A stretch of 64,000 bases of DNA from Shinella zoogloeoides. Lineage in GTDB: Bacteria > Pseudomonadota > Alphaproteobacteria > Rhizobiales > Rhizobiaceae. The translations under genes were made by a program, and so were the position numbers. Of the stretch, positions 35,332 to 42,954 are shown piece after piece (position 1 is the first letter of the stretch; every line of letters starts with the position of its first letter). The notes beneath the pieces were generated by a model, which did no database searches, had not been told where the DNA came from, and saw only the letters and a program-made list of their open reading frames with translations. The stretch spans positions 310,001 to 374,000 of the forward strand of contig NZ_CP132313.1 of the NCBI RefSeq assembly GCF_030733845.1, read 5' to 3'.

Positions 35332-35736
35332 TTAGACTGCAGCGCTCGTGTCCATGTAAGCAGGCTCGAACACGTGCCCGTCCGGATCAGAAAAGCTACG
35401 CAGATACATGAAGCCCAAATCCTGCGGTTCACGCACATCCTTTTGTCCGCCGCCCTTGCCGGCCGCTTCCACCATCTGATCGACTTCTTCCCGACTGTCT
35501 CGCGAAAGAGCGATCAGCATGCCACTTGCGGCGTGCGCATCGGCAATCGGCTTCGTCGTAAACGTCTTGTAGTACTCGTGTTGAAGCAGCTGAAACGTGA
35601 TCGTATCGGACCAGACCATGGAACTTGCGTTTTCGTCGCTGAACTGCTCGTTTTTCACGCAGCCGATCCCTTCATAAAACGCCGTGGCGGCCTTGATGTC
35701 CTTTACCGGCAGATTGATAAAAATAGACTTTGGCAT
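35332..35736 (-). CDS. VOC (glyoxalase-fold) family protein
   Basis: The ATG at 35736 follows GGAGGAGAC. The 134-residue protein MPKSIFINLPVKDIKAATAF continues to MLIALSRDSREEVDQMVEAAGKGGG and SFSDPDGHVFEPAYMD, the pattern of the PhnB/glyoxalase-like VOC proteins with two beta-alpha-beta-beta-beta units. One metal ligand (Glu in FEPAY) is present; the N-terminal His is not obvious, so catalytic metal use is uncertain. It lies 28 bases after the cupin gene, probably in one operon. Confidence 0.82.
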   Translation of the reverse strand: MPKSIFINLPVKDIKAATAFYEGIGCVKNEQFSDENASSMVWSDTITFQLLQHEYYKTFTTKPIADAHAASGMLIALSRDSREEVDQMVEAAGKGGGQKDVREPQDLGFMYLRSFSDPDGHVFEPAYMDTSAAV

Positions 35737-35764
35737 TGGTTGTCTCCTCCTGGAATTGTGATGG

Positions 35765-36097
35765 CTAGACAAAGATTTGCTGGAACGTCTCGCTTGGGTG
35801 AACGCAAATCACTTCCAACCGGTCGGGACCGACATTTTCGAAGCGGTGAGGAATGTTTGCCGGCGCAACCAGAATATCGCCAGCGGAGCCTCGCGTTTTC
35901 TCTTCACCGACGGTGAATTCCGCATCACCCCGGCGCACGATCCAGGTCTCCGCATAGGGATGAACATGTAAGGCCGGACCCCGGCCTGGATCCGCATCCA
36001 CGACAAACAACGATACCTGGCTACCATAGTCGCGACCCTCAAAACGCACGGTGCGACCTGCACTGGCTCCTTCTTCATGCCGACGAATGGAAATCAT
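35765..36097 (-). CDS. small cupin-domain protein
   Basis: From the ATG at 36097 (GGGAGA upstream) the protein is 110 residues: GPALHVHPYAETWIVRRGDAEFTVGEE with the first cupin motif (H-x-H...E), and GDILVAPANIPHRFENVGPDRLEVICVHP with the second (H). A metal-binding beta-barrel is expected. It is divergent from a MarR regulator gene, and two palindromes lie between them, so MarR control is likely. Function not specified by the sequence. Confidence 0.85.
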   Translation of the reverse strand: MISIRRHEEGASAGRTVRFEGRDYGSQVSLFVVDADPGRGPALHVHPYAETWIVRRGDAEFTVGEEKTRGSAGDILVAPANIPHRFENVGPDRLEVICVHPSETFQQIFV

Positions 36098-36117
36098 CTC
36101 TCGTCTCCCAATCAAAC

Positions 36118-36135
36118 TATCTTGACGCAAAGATA
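36118..36135. promoter_or_regulatory. palindromic operator candidate 1 (MarR/cupin intergenic)
   Basis: TATCTT and AAGATA half-sites frame this 18-base imperfect palindrome, 21 bases before the cupin ATG on the minus strand. An 11-base block (36126-36136) recurs as a perfect inverted copy at 36164-36174. Confidence 0.55.
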
Positions 36136-36163
36136 TATAGTCGGCGCCTTCTCGTCAAGAGAA

Positions 36164-36183
36164 ATATCTTTGCGCGAAGACAT
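36164..36183. promoter_or_regulatory. palindromic operator candidate 2 (MarR/cupin intergenic)
   Basis: A 20-base palindrome, ATATCTTTGC followed by GCGAAGACAT, with 8 of 10 paired positions. It resembles candidate 1; the centres are about 47 bases apart. Confidence 0.55.
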
Positions 36184-36245
36184 ATTGGCGTTTGAACCGG
36201 TTTGCCGTATTGTATTGTGACATTAGCGAAAGGACGGATTGGGCC

Positions 36246-36794
36246 ATGAGGGTGCTGGACGACACCGGAGGAGGAATTGAGGATCATGTGGATCGGCTTC
36301 GCGCTCAATGGGCGCGGCAACTCCCGGATCTCGACACGGAACCGATGGCGATCCTTGGTCGTGCCAAACGGATCTCAAACCTCGTTGGCCCCTCGATCGA
36401 AAAGACGTTCGCGGCGTTTGGGCTCGATCGGGGCGAATTCGACGTCATAGCAACCTTACGCAGGTCAGGGGCGCCGTATCAGCTTACCCCAACAGATATG
36501 TATACGACCCTGATGCTTTCGTCAGGCGGGCTCACTCATCGCCTGCACCGCCTGGAAAAGGCAGGGTTGATAGAACGAACCAAGTCGAACCGGGATGGAC
36601 GGAGCGTCGTTGTTGGCTTGACCCAGCTAGGAATTACCCTGGCTGAAGACGCGTTTCGCGCGGACATGCGGAGCGAGCAGACATACCTTCAAGGTCTGGA
36701 TCGAGAGGAACGTGAAGCTCTTGCAATGCTGCTGCGGAAGCTGGCTTTGAGTCTTGAAACCCGTTCTGTGGTTGAGGTCCTGGAAGAGCAGTAA
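36246..36794 (+). CDS. MarR-family transcriptional regulator
   Basis: The ATG at 36246 gives 182 residues. The winged HTH reads RGEFDVIATLRRSGAPYQLTPTD, then LMLSSGGLTHRLHRLEKAGLIERT and the wing NRDGRSVVVGLTQLG. Flanking helices form the dimer interface. It is divergent from the cupin-VOC pair, with two TATCTT-type palindromes in between, so it probably represses both its own gene and the pair. The ligand is unknown. Confidence 0.9.
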   Translation: MRVLDDTGGGIEDHVDRLRAQWARQLPDLDTEPMAILGRAKRISNLVGPSIEKTFAAFGLDRGEFDVIATLRRSGAPYQLTPTDMYTTLMLSSGGLTHRLHRLEKAGLIERTKSNRDGRSVVVGLTQLGITLAEDAFRADMRSEQTYLQGLDREEREALAMLLRKLALSLETRSVVEVLEEQ

Positions 36795-36832
36795 GATGAT
36801 CGGCGGATGTTGAGCAGCCGTCGTACGAATGA

Positions 36833-37696
36833 TCAGCGATCTCGGTCGTCAACCAGGGACCCCACATATGCCTGTAGTGTTGTGGTGCCGCGTACAGGAT
36901 TCTCCGGTTTTGCGGGCTCGTCCACGACCGTGCGGGTCATGCAAGCATATGAATTCGCAGCCAGCTCGGAAAACCCGAGTCGGATGAAGGATTCTTTCCA
37001 ATTGGCCAGCGGAATGATGTCCACGTTAACTTTGCGGTTGACCGCCTGCGCAAACGCGTCGGCGACGTCCTGCGCGGAGTAGCGCTCTGGACCTTCGACG
37101 TGCCGGAGTTCGAGGTCGCCTACCGCGCTGATAAGGCGCTGAGCGGCCGCTTCGCCAAGATCGGCGGGCGCGACCATGGGAATCGCAAGGTCAGCGGGAA
37201 GGAAACTTGTCAAGACGCCCTGTGCACGGACGCCGTCGAGCATGCTGTCCCAATTGCTCATGTAGTATGCCCCGCGGTTGATCGCCGCGGGTATCGGTTG
37301 GGCCCGAAGCCGTTCTTCGAATTCGTGGAGGACCGTCAGATCACCGCAGCGTTCCCCCGGTATTGCGCCATAGGTCGAAGCCGCGACGACCTTCTCGAGC
37401 CCGGAATCATTCAACGCCTCCAAGATGCCGGCAACATTGGCACGCTCCTCAATGTCGGTGTCCGTCGACGGAGCTGCCGGCGGGTTGAGGAGAAAGGCGC
37501 GGCGGCCACTACGGAAAACGTCGCGCAGTGCGCTCGCATCGCGGATGTTCGCCTCGACGATCCGCGCACCATCTCGCTTGAGCGCTGAGGCACGGGTCGC
37601 GTCACGCGTGACGATGGTGACAGGCTCACCGCGCTTGAGAAGGGCTTGCGCCGTTGCCGAACCAACCCGGCCTGTGCCTCCAAGAATAATATTCAT
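36833..37696 (-). CDS. NmrA/SDR-a type NAD(P)-binding protein
   Basis: This 287-residue protein starts MNIILGGTGRVGSATAQALL, the GGTGRVG atypical-SDR nucleotide site, followed by RRAFLLNPPA, then NRGAYYMSNWD and LADLGEAAAQRL-like DLGEAAAQRLIS. These match the NmrA-like family (quinone oxidoreductase QorB type), which bind NADP and often lack the SDR catalytic Tyr-Lys. The gene lies 62 bases after the exporter on the same strand and probably belongs to the MarR-EamA unit. Reaction unknown. Confidence 0.85.
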   Translation of the reverse strand: MNIILGGTGRVGSATAQALLKRGEPVTIVTRDATRASALKRDGARIVEANIRDASALRDVFRSGRRAFLLNPPAAPSTDTDIEERANVAGILEALNDSGLEKVVAASTYGAIPGERCGDLTVLHEFEERLRAQPIPAAINRGAYYMSNWDSMLDGVRAQGVLTSFLPADLAIPMVAPADLGEAAAQRLISAVGDLELRHVEGPERYSAQDVADAFAQAVNRKVNVDIIPLANWKESFIRLGFSELAANSYACMTRTVVDEPAKPENPVRGTTTLQAYVGSLVDDRDR

Positions 37697-37758
37697 AGTT
37701 TCCTCCTTATAAAACAGCGGTCGTACCGACCGATTCCACTCAGTCGTTATCGCGCGGC

Positions 37759-38682
37759 CTAGATTTGTTCCCGTGCCTTACGGCGGCGCGAAAGGATGAT
37801 GGCGAGACCGATTAAGGCCGCTCCGGTAAGCTGCACGAGGGTTATCGCCTCTCCGAGCACAGCGTAGGCCCCCGTAAGGGCGAAGACGGGAACCAGCGAG
37901 AGCACGACGCCAAAGCGGGCGGCCGTCATGCCGCGAAGGGCATGAAGGTGGAGCCACACTGCAGCGCTATGCGCGAGCAGTCCCGAGAGAATTGCGAGCC
38001 AGATCGCCTCGCGCGGCGCGGCGACCAGTGGTGGAAGCGACACAACGTTAGCCACCACAAGAACCGTGACCCCACCGCCGAGGACGACCAGACCAACCGT
38101 TTGCTGGGCGAGTGCGAGCGGTAGCGGATCGGCGCCGGCAACCAAGCGGCGGTTCAGCACCGCGTAGAGCGCGCCCGTTGCAGCCGATACCAGTACGAGC
38201 AGGTCGCCATCGCTCGGGCGGCCAGCGCTGGCCAGGTCCGGCCCAGTAACTAGCAGGAGACCGGCCACGATAATGGCGAGCACGATGAGGAAATGCTTTT
38301 TGATGCGTTCGCGAAGCAGCAAGGCGGCGAGCAGCGCAATCAACGCAGGCTCGGCGGAGGCGATGATCGATGCATTGCCAGCGGTGGTTCGCGCCACGCC
38401 GAAGGCAAACACGGTATAGGTGAAGGCGTATTCAATGGCGCCGGACGGCACGCTCCGCCTCACCAAGGCTCCGCTCGGCCATCGACCCGCGAGTACACTC
38501 ACGCCACCAAGCAGCGCGACGGAGCCGGCCAGTTGAACCAGCGCCAGGCTGAAGACATCCAGACCCGCTTCGAGCGCCGCACGCGCGGTTACAATGCCGA
38601 AGCCCCACCCCGCAGCGGAAAGGACACTCAAGATCATGGGCCAAAGCGGCCCGCGGGTCATGGTCGTGAGGGAGGTTGGCAT
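37759..38682 (-). CDS. EamA-family (DMT) exporter
   Basis: From the ATG at 38682 the protein has 307 residues and ten predicted helices in two EamA repeats: MILSVLSAAGWGFGIVTARA, then ASIIASAEPALIALLAALLLRERI and, in the second half, GVVLSLVPVFALTGAYAVLGEAITLVQL. The repeated xxSxxPxxxxLxxxxxLxE motif is the EamA signature. The MarR gene ends 13 bases upstream, so exporter and regulator are one operon. A GTG start 12 bases earlier is possible. Substrate unknown. Confidence 0.9.
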   Translation of the reverse strand: MPTSLTTMTRGPLWPMILSVLSAAGWGFGIVTARAALEAGLDVFSLALVQLAGSVALLGGVSVLAGRWPSGALVRRSVPSGAIEYAFTYTVFAFGVARTTAGNASIIASAEPALIALLAALLLRERIKKHFLIVLAIIVAGLLLVTGPDLASAGRPSDGDLLVLVSAATGALYAVLNRRLVAGADPLPLALAQQTVGLVVLGGGVTVLVVANVVSLPPLVAAPREAIWLAILSGLLAHSAAVWLHLHALRGMTAARFGVVLSLVPVFALTGAYAVLGEAITLVQLTGAALIGLAIILSRRRKAREQI

Positions 38683-38695
38683 TTGCAACACCACC

Positions 38696-39223
38696 TCACC
38701 GGCCCTTCTCGCGCGCCGCCTGCTCGACCGGGCAGATATCCAGCGGACAGCTTCGGAGATCGCACAGTCGGCACGTATGGTCGCAAGTTTCTCGATCCGA
38801 TGTCAGGGCGGCCAGCATGTGCTCGAGCAGTTGCTCCAACGCATTCAGATCCTGAGATTCGAGCGGCGACAGAGCACGATCGAGCACCTCGCTCCGGGCC
38901 GCGAGGATGGTGGCTGCGCGGGTGTGTCCGGCTTCAGTTGCGCTCAGCGTTCGCGCGCGCCGGTCAGCGTCGCTGATGTCACGCCTGACCAGCCCTTCCT
39001 GCACGAGACGATCGACCAGGCGTGTCGTCCCCGCCGCCGACAGACGCAGGGTGCGTGCCAGCGAATCGATGGTTTCATCCGGCCAGGTCGCGATCTCTAC
39101 GAGCGCCGCCGCTTCCGATGGTCCGCCCCTCGCTTGCTTTCGTATGGCGGAATAGAACTCGTCGGTCATCGCCAGCGCGAGTGCTCCCAGAAGATTGGCG
39201 GTTCGATTATTTGTTTGCATCAT
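38696..39223 (-). CDS. MarR-family regulator with Cys-rich C-terminus
   Basis: The 175-residue protein from the ATG at 39223 has the winged HTH IDSLARTLRLSAAGTTRLVDRLVQEGLVRRD, then the wing SDADRRARTLSATEAG. The C-terminal tail holds CDHTCRLCDLRSCPLDICP, six cysteines in 19 residues that could bind metal or sense redox. It is divergent from the arginase-fold gene (start 39293) and heads the EamA-NmrA unit. Regulation of that exporter is likely. Confidence 0.9.
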   Translation of the reverse strand: MMQTNNRTANLLGALALAMTDEFYSAIRKQARGGPSEAAALVEIATWPDETIDSLARTLRLSAAGTTRLVDRLVQEGLVRRDISDADRRARTLSATEAGHTRAATILAARSEVLDRALSPLESQDLNALEQLLEHMLAALTSDRETCDHTCRLCDLRSCPLDICPVEQAAREKGR

Positions 39224-39292
39224 GCAAGGAACTCCGCGCGACGTAGATCGTTCCAAAAATTGTGGGGCCTCACGCAACCACCGGAGTCAAAG

Positions 39293-40186
39293 ATGTCGAC
39301 CTTTTCATATGCTCTCCTGGAAGCACCTTCCACACTGGGGCTGGCGACCGAAGGGGTGGAGCGACTGCCCCAACGCCTCCTGCAGTTCGGTTTCGCGGAT
39401 CGGATCCGTGCACGACACGCCGGTCGCCTGGCCGTGCCGCCCAGACAACCGACGCCTGATCCCGAGACCGGAATTCTGAATGCCGAAGCTATCGCAAGCT
39501 GGTCGCCCATGCTTGCTGACGCGATGGAGCCGCTGCTCGATGCGGGCGAGTTTCCAGTCGTCCTCGGCGGCGATTGCACGATCCTGCTGGGCTCGATGCT
39601 CGCGCTCAAGCGCCGCGGCCGTTACGGCCTGCTCTTTGTCGACGGTAATGCCGACTTTTTCCAGCCCGAGGCCGAACCCAACGGCGAGGGGGCGTCGATG
39701 GATCTTGCCCTCGCGACCGGACATGGGCCGACGCTCCTGACCAACATCGAGGGCCGCGGGCCGCTGGTGCGTTCGGAGGACGTCGTCGCCTTCGCGTACC
39801 GGGATCACAAGGATCAGGAAGACTATGGGAGCCAACCTCTGCCAAAGGAACTCAAAGTCCTTGATCTACCCGCGGTGCGCGAGCTGGGCGTGGAGGCCGC
39901 GATGCGCGAAGCGCTCGAACATCTGAGCCGCACAGAGCTCGAAGGCTTTTTCATCCATGTGGATGCCGACTGCCTTGATGACGCAATCATGCCAGCGGTT
40001 GATTTCCGTGTGCCCGGCGGGTTGTCCTGGGGCGAACTGGGGACTGTGGTGCGAACGGCTATGGCGACTGGCAAGGCGGTCGGTATCGAAGTGACCATTT
40101 ATAATCCGCGCCTCGACGAGGATGGCAGCGCTGGACGCGGTTTGACCGACGTACTGGCCGCGGCCCTGAAACCGGGAGCGCGATGA
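39293..40186 (+). CDS. arginase/agmatinase-fold (ureohydrolase) family protein
   Basis: From the ATG at 39293 the protein is 297 residues. The ureohydrolase blocks are FPVVLGGDCTILLGSMLALK, LLFVDGNADFF and FFIHVDADCLDDAIMPAVDF. In classical arginases the second block is D-A-H-x-D; here it is DGNAD, so one His metal ligand is replaced by Asn. The other metal acids (D in VDGNAD and HVDADCLDD) are kept. The activity could be a different hydrolysis or reduced manganese binding. The gene is divergent from the MarR gene, which may regulate it. Confidence 0.8.
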   Translation: MSTFSYALLEAPSTLGLATEGVERLPQRLLQFGFADRIRARHAGRLAVPPRQPTPDPETGILNAEAIASWSPMLADAMEPLLDAGEFPVVLGGDCTILLGSMLALKRRGRYGLLFVDGNADFFQPEAEPNGEGASMDLALATGHGPTLLTNIEGRGPLVRSEDVVAFAYRDHKDQEDYGSQPLPKELKVLDLPAVRELGVEAAMREALEHLSRTELEGFFIHVDADCLDDAIMPAVDFRVPGGLSWGELGTVVRTAMATGKAVGIEVTIYNPRLDEDGSAGRGLTDVLAAALKPGAR

Positions 40187-40234
40187 CTGAGGCAACAGCG
40201 ACGACGGCACTTCACAATGCCACGGATTGGAATC
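40172..40234. repeat. left copy of an imperfect repeat flanking the GFA gene
   Basis: It shares GCGCGATGACTG/GCGCGATAACTG, CGACGACGG and CTTCACAATGCCACG with the copy at 40845-40916. The two copies lie on either side of the GFA-type gene in the same orientation. Confidence 0.5.
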
Positions 40235-40288
40235 CGTCCGTGGCGCAGTTTGTCTGAATAGTACCCTGAGCTTCCGATAAGTCGAGCA

Positions 40289-40738
40289 TCAATCGTTCTT
40301 TCTGCCCGATGGATAGCCGATTGCACGATCTCGTCGCCGCGTGTAGCTCTCGGCGCGCGGCAAGTGGTCCCCAAACTTAATCCAGGGAAGCTTCATAGGC
40401 CAAAAGCCGTGCGCCATAGGTTCATAACGCTCCGGGTGATCCATAAAGCCGATGGTCAACCAGATTTCGTCCTTGAGACCGTCATCCATGTACGCGATCG
40501 ATGAGCCACATTTGGCGCAGAAGGTGCGCTGAACCCCGGATGTCTTGGAAAAGGATGTGGGTATTCCGGAGATAAAGTTCACCTGCTTGCAGTGATAGCC
40601 GATCCAGATCGTCAAGGGACTGCCAAGTGCTTTCCTGCAATCGTCATCGTGGTCGTAGTTGATCCAGAACGGTTCCCCCTCCGCTTCAGCGACAATCGTC
40701 CCGCAGAAACACGAACCCTTCTCAACGCGACGCGACAT
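40289..40738 (-). CDS. GFA (glutathione-dependent formaldehyde-activating) family protein, atypical
   Basis: The 149-residue protein has VEKGSCFCGTIVAEAEG and TFCAKCGSSIAYMDD, two of the zinc-cysteine sites of GFA/CENP-V fold proteins. The third site, normally C-H-C-x-x-C, reads NYDHDDDCRKALGS here, leaving a single Cys. Length is normal for the family (about 130-160). It may be a structural variant or have altered zinc content. Imperfect direct repeats flank the gene. Confidence 0.8.
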   Translation of the reverse strand: MSRRVEKGSCFCGTIVAEAEGEPFWINYDHDDDCRKALGSPLTIWIGYHCKQVNFISGIPTSFSKTSGVQRTFCAKCGSSIAYMDDGLKDEIWLTIGFMDHPERYEPMAHGFWPMKLPWIKFGDHLPRAESYTRRRDRAIGYPSGRKND

Positions 40739-41519
40739 TTGAGAACCTTTCCGCGGCGGGAGTAGAAAGGGAACGCCCTAAAAGGGCGGGAAATATCAGC
40801 TCTTTCATTGCCTTTCGCTCCTTCGTGACCGCAGCGCTGGAAGCGGCAGCGCGATAACTGCCACCGTTGCGACGACGATACTTCACAATGCCACGTATCG
40901 GGACTGAAATCCTTTCTCCAAAACACAAATATAGGAGAAGGCTGCAGAGCGATTTGATGGACGCTCTGAGAGTGGAGGACGACCGCCTTTGGCAATCAAC
41001 ACCGCAGCCTCTGCTAGTCGATTATGCTAAATAAAAATCATGTCATCAAAGCTGACGGAGACCCCAGCGCGTGACGCTGGCCGTCAGCCGGGAGCATGAT
41101 CGACCCGCCATGAACCCATACTCGAGATGCTGGACGCTCTCACCCCTCCACGCACTGGAGACTTCATCGCCTATGATGGTTCGCCGATCGAGTGGTAGCG
41201 ACATGTAAAGTGCCGCAGATTCCTTGGGACGCGATCTCACTTCGGTTCAAGCGGCTGAGCATCTGCCTCAGTTACTCATTCTGAAGCTGAAGCTTCACCG
41301 CCAATTGAGACCGAAGTTGCAGGATCTCGCGGTCAAGCGCCAGAACTGGATCCGACTTAACTGGCTCCGCTTGCCCTGTCAGGGAGGTTGCCTGCTTCAC
41401 ATCCTTGTCTATGACTTGGCTTTACCGCCCGCCTTGAGCGGAATCGAACTCTCGACACCGTGTTTGTCTTAGCCACATTGAATCAAGTCAACTCCTTGGC
41501 TTTGGAAGCGGACGACAGC
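40739..41519. other. non-coding or decayed stretch
   Basis: No gene is supported over about 780 bases. Visible items: a small hairpin CGCCCT-AAA-AGGGCG near 40775; the right repeat copy at 40845-40916; a short minus-strand end at about 41270-41350 that reads LALDREILQLRSQLAVKLQL, coiled-coil-like and perhaps the tail of a lost gene; and a T-arm-like motif at about 41429. Confidence 0.45.
40845..40916. repeat. right copy of the imperfect repeat flanking the GFA gene
   Basis: See the copy at 40172-40234; GCGCGATAACTG and CTTCACAATGCCACG are shared, with an eight to ten base size difference. Confidence 0.5.
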
Positions 41520-42614
41520 CTATTCTCCAAATGGAAGTTCAATTTCTTCGCGGTTCTTCTTTGCTCCCTCGATCAGGGCCATCTTGAACCGCTCGGCATC
41601 TTGTGCCGGCAGCATTCCCGCCCCGGTTCGTATACCTTCCTGCCACGCAGGTCCGCGCTCCCAAGCTTCGTTGTAGACCAGCGCCAGGTCGGCGGATCGC
41701 CTCGTCTGCTGCAGGGCTTCAAAGAGCAGCGCAGCTTGACGAATGTCCTTTTCTCGCTTCGCCGACCCATGCCCGTCAGTGTGTCGACGGCTGGCGACGA
41801 TGAGCTTGTGGACCGCATACCGGGACGGATCAGGGACGACGACTGGGACACCGCTTCGGTGGAGCAGCATCGTTCTGACTGGATCCCTGATGAGGAAGTC
41901 GAGAAAGCGCAGCGGATCCGCGCTGGCACCGCCGAGGGCGGGCATCTTCGCCGGCTGGTCGATGTAGTCGTCCGAACCACGGTTCGACGTCAGGAATTCA
42001 ACCCTGTAGCCGTCGGCATTCTGGAACGCCGACGAGGCCGCGGATCCTGATCGATGGGGAACTGGCCGGAAGCTGGCGTCGACGCCCTGCAGCAGTTCAA
42101 TGATCGGAGGCAGGCTGTCTTCAACCTCCCGGCTGATGGCATAATCCTGGGCGATGTCCGCATCGCCGGTCAGGATCGCAGCCATGGGAAGGCGGACGCC
42201 CAGCAGTCCTGAATAGCACTGGAAGGCCACCGTGCCGATGAGAACACCCCGGAGTCGAAAGAGACCGCCGCCGGCAAGGGCCTCGACGATGTCACCCGAC
42301 ATGGCGTCAGGGGCGATCATCCCGCCTTCGCGGGTCAGGGTATTTACCAAGCGCCTGCGAGCGCGTAAATCGTCCTTGTCCCGCTTATGATCAGCGACGC
42401 GCTGCGATATATCCGGATCGTCGGCAGGACCGACGTAACGACGTTTCGTACCACCGTGTCCATCCGGGATGTCGAAGTACCAATACTTGCGCCCCTTGAT
42501 GTTTGCGGGGGTGAACCGACCCTCCGGAGGGAAATCGGCCGTCCAAGCGGCGTCGAGCGAGCGTTGACCTAGCTCGGCAAGCATCGTCTGGTACATGAGG
42601 TCAATAGACTTCAT
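41520..42614 (-). CDS. GSU2403-family nucleotidyltransferase-fold protein
   Basis: From the ATG at 42614 the protein is 364 residues. The N-terminal part has AAWTADFPPEGRFTPANIKG, then RKYWYFDI. The core reads GVLIGTVAFQCYSGLLGVRL, then TGDADIAQDYAIS, the GT...DxD pattern of a nucleotidyltransferase fold. The C-terminal half has ADPLRFLDFLIRDPVRTMLL and RYAVHKLIVASRR. This fits the GSU2403/NTP_transf_8 family, possibly toxin-like or regulatory. A 27-base perfect palindrome 16 bases before the start suggests tight control. The role is not established. Confidence 0.75.
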   Translation of the reverse strand: MKSIDLMYQTMLAELGQRSLDAAWTADFPPEGRFTPANIKGRKYWYFDIPDGHGGTKRRYVGPADDPDISQRVADHKRDKDDLRARRRLVNTLTREGGMIAPDAMSGDIVEALAGGGLFRLRGVLIGTVAFQCYSGLLGVRLPMAAILTGDADIAQDYAISREVEDSLPPIIELLQGVDASFRPVPHRSGSAASSAFQNADGYRVEFLTSNRGSDDYIDQPAKMPALGGASADPLRFLDFLIRDPVRTMLLHRSGVPVVVPDPSRYAVHKLIVASRRHTDGHGSAKREKDIRQAALLFEALQQTRRSADLALVYNEAWERGPAWQEGIRTGAGMLPAQDAERFKMALIEGAKKNREEIELPFGE

Positions 42615-42630
42615 AAGCTGGATTCCATCG

Positions 42631-42657
42631 TTATACTGTTTTTGAAAAACAGTATAA
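42631..42657. promoter_or_regulatory. 27-base perfect palindrome upstream of the nucleotidyltransferase
   Basis: Thirteen-base arms (TTATACTGTTTTT and its complement) around a central G at 42644. It lies where a promoter operator would be. The ACTG...CAGT core resembles LexA-type boxes but with an 11-base gap rather than 10, so SOS control is doubtful. Confidence 0.65.
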
Positions 42658-42954
42658 CCGACGCTAGGATAGCGGGCAAGGTGGGATGTTGGCTCGATCG
42701 CCTTGAAAGGAATCGAACCGTTGGCTTCCAATTCTTTGGCTAGCTCGCTGGTTGGTCAGCTGCTAGACACCTGTGTGCCGTGCAGAATTATGGGACTTGC
42801 AGCTCCGGCGAACGACGATGGTTTAGGGTCTAAGTGGTGGATGGCCTTGGTACACGGATCGCTTATTAGCGCAGAAGCAGACCGTCTTTGTAGACACAAC
42901 CGCGCTGTCTGATCATGCACGATCAAGCTCAACGCAAGCCTGGATCACAACCCA
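42658..42954. other. intergenic with one T-arm-like motif
   Basis: At about 42698-42716 the dispersed CTTGAAAGGAATCGAACC motif recurs. Otherwise no gene or structure is supported between the nucleotidyltransferase promoter and the histidine kinase stop. Confidence 0.4.

Noticed and set aside
36833..39223. CRISPR array or phage region between the MarR genes
   Set aside because: No regularly spaced repeats or phage genes are present anywhere in the window.
38594..40186. 530-codon frame extending the arginase-fold gene upstream
   Set aside because: The extra 230 codons run through the antisense of the MarR gene; the ATG at 39293 with its ribosome site gives the normal family length.
41046..41240. 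64-codon minus-strand gene
   Set aside because: No ribosome site, no recognisable motif, and it lies in a decayed region.
42631..42657. LexA (SOS) box
   Set aside because: The CTG and CAG halves are 11 bases apart, not 10, and alphaproteobacterial LexA usually binds a GTTC direct repeat instead.
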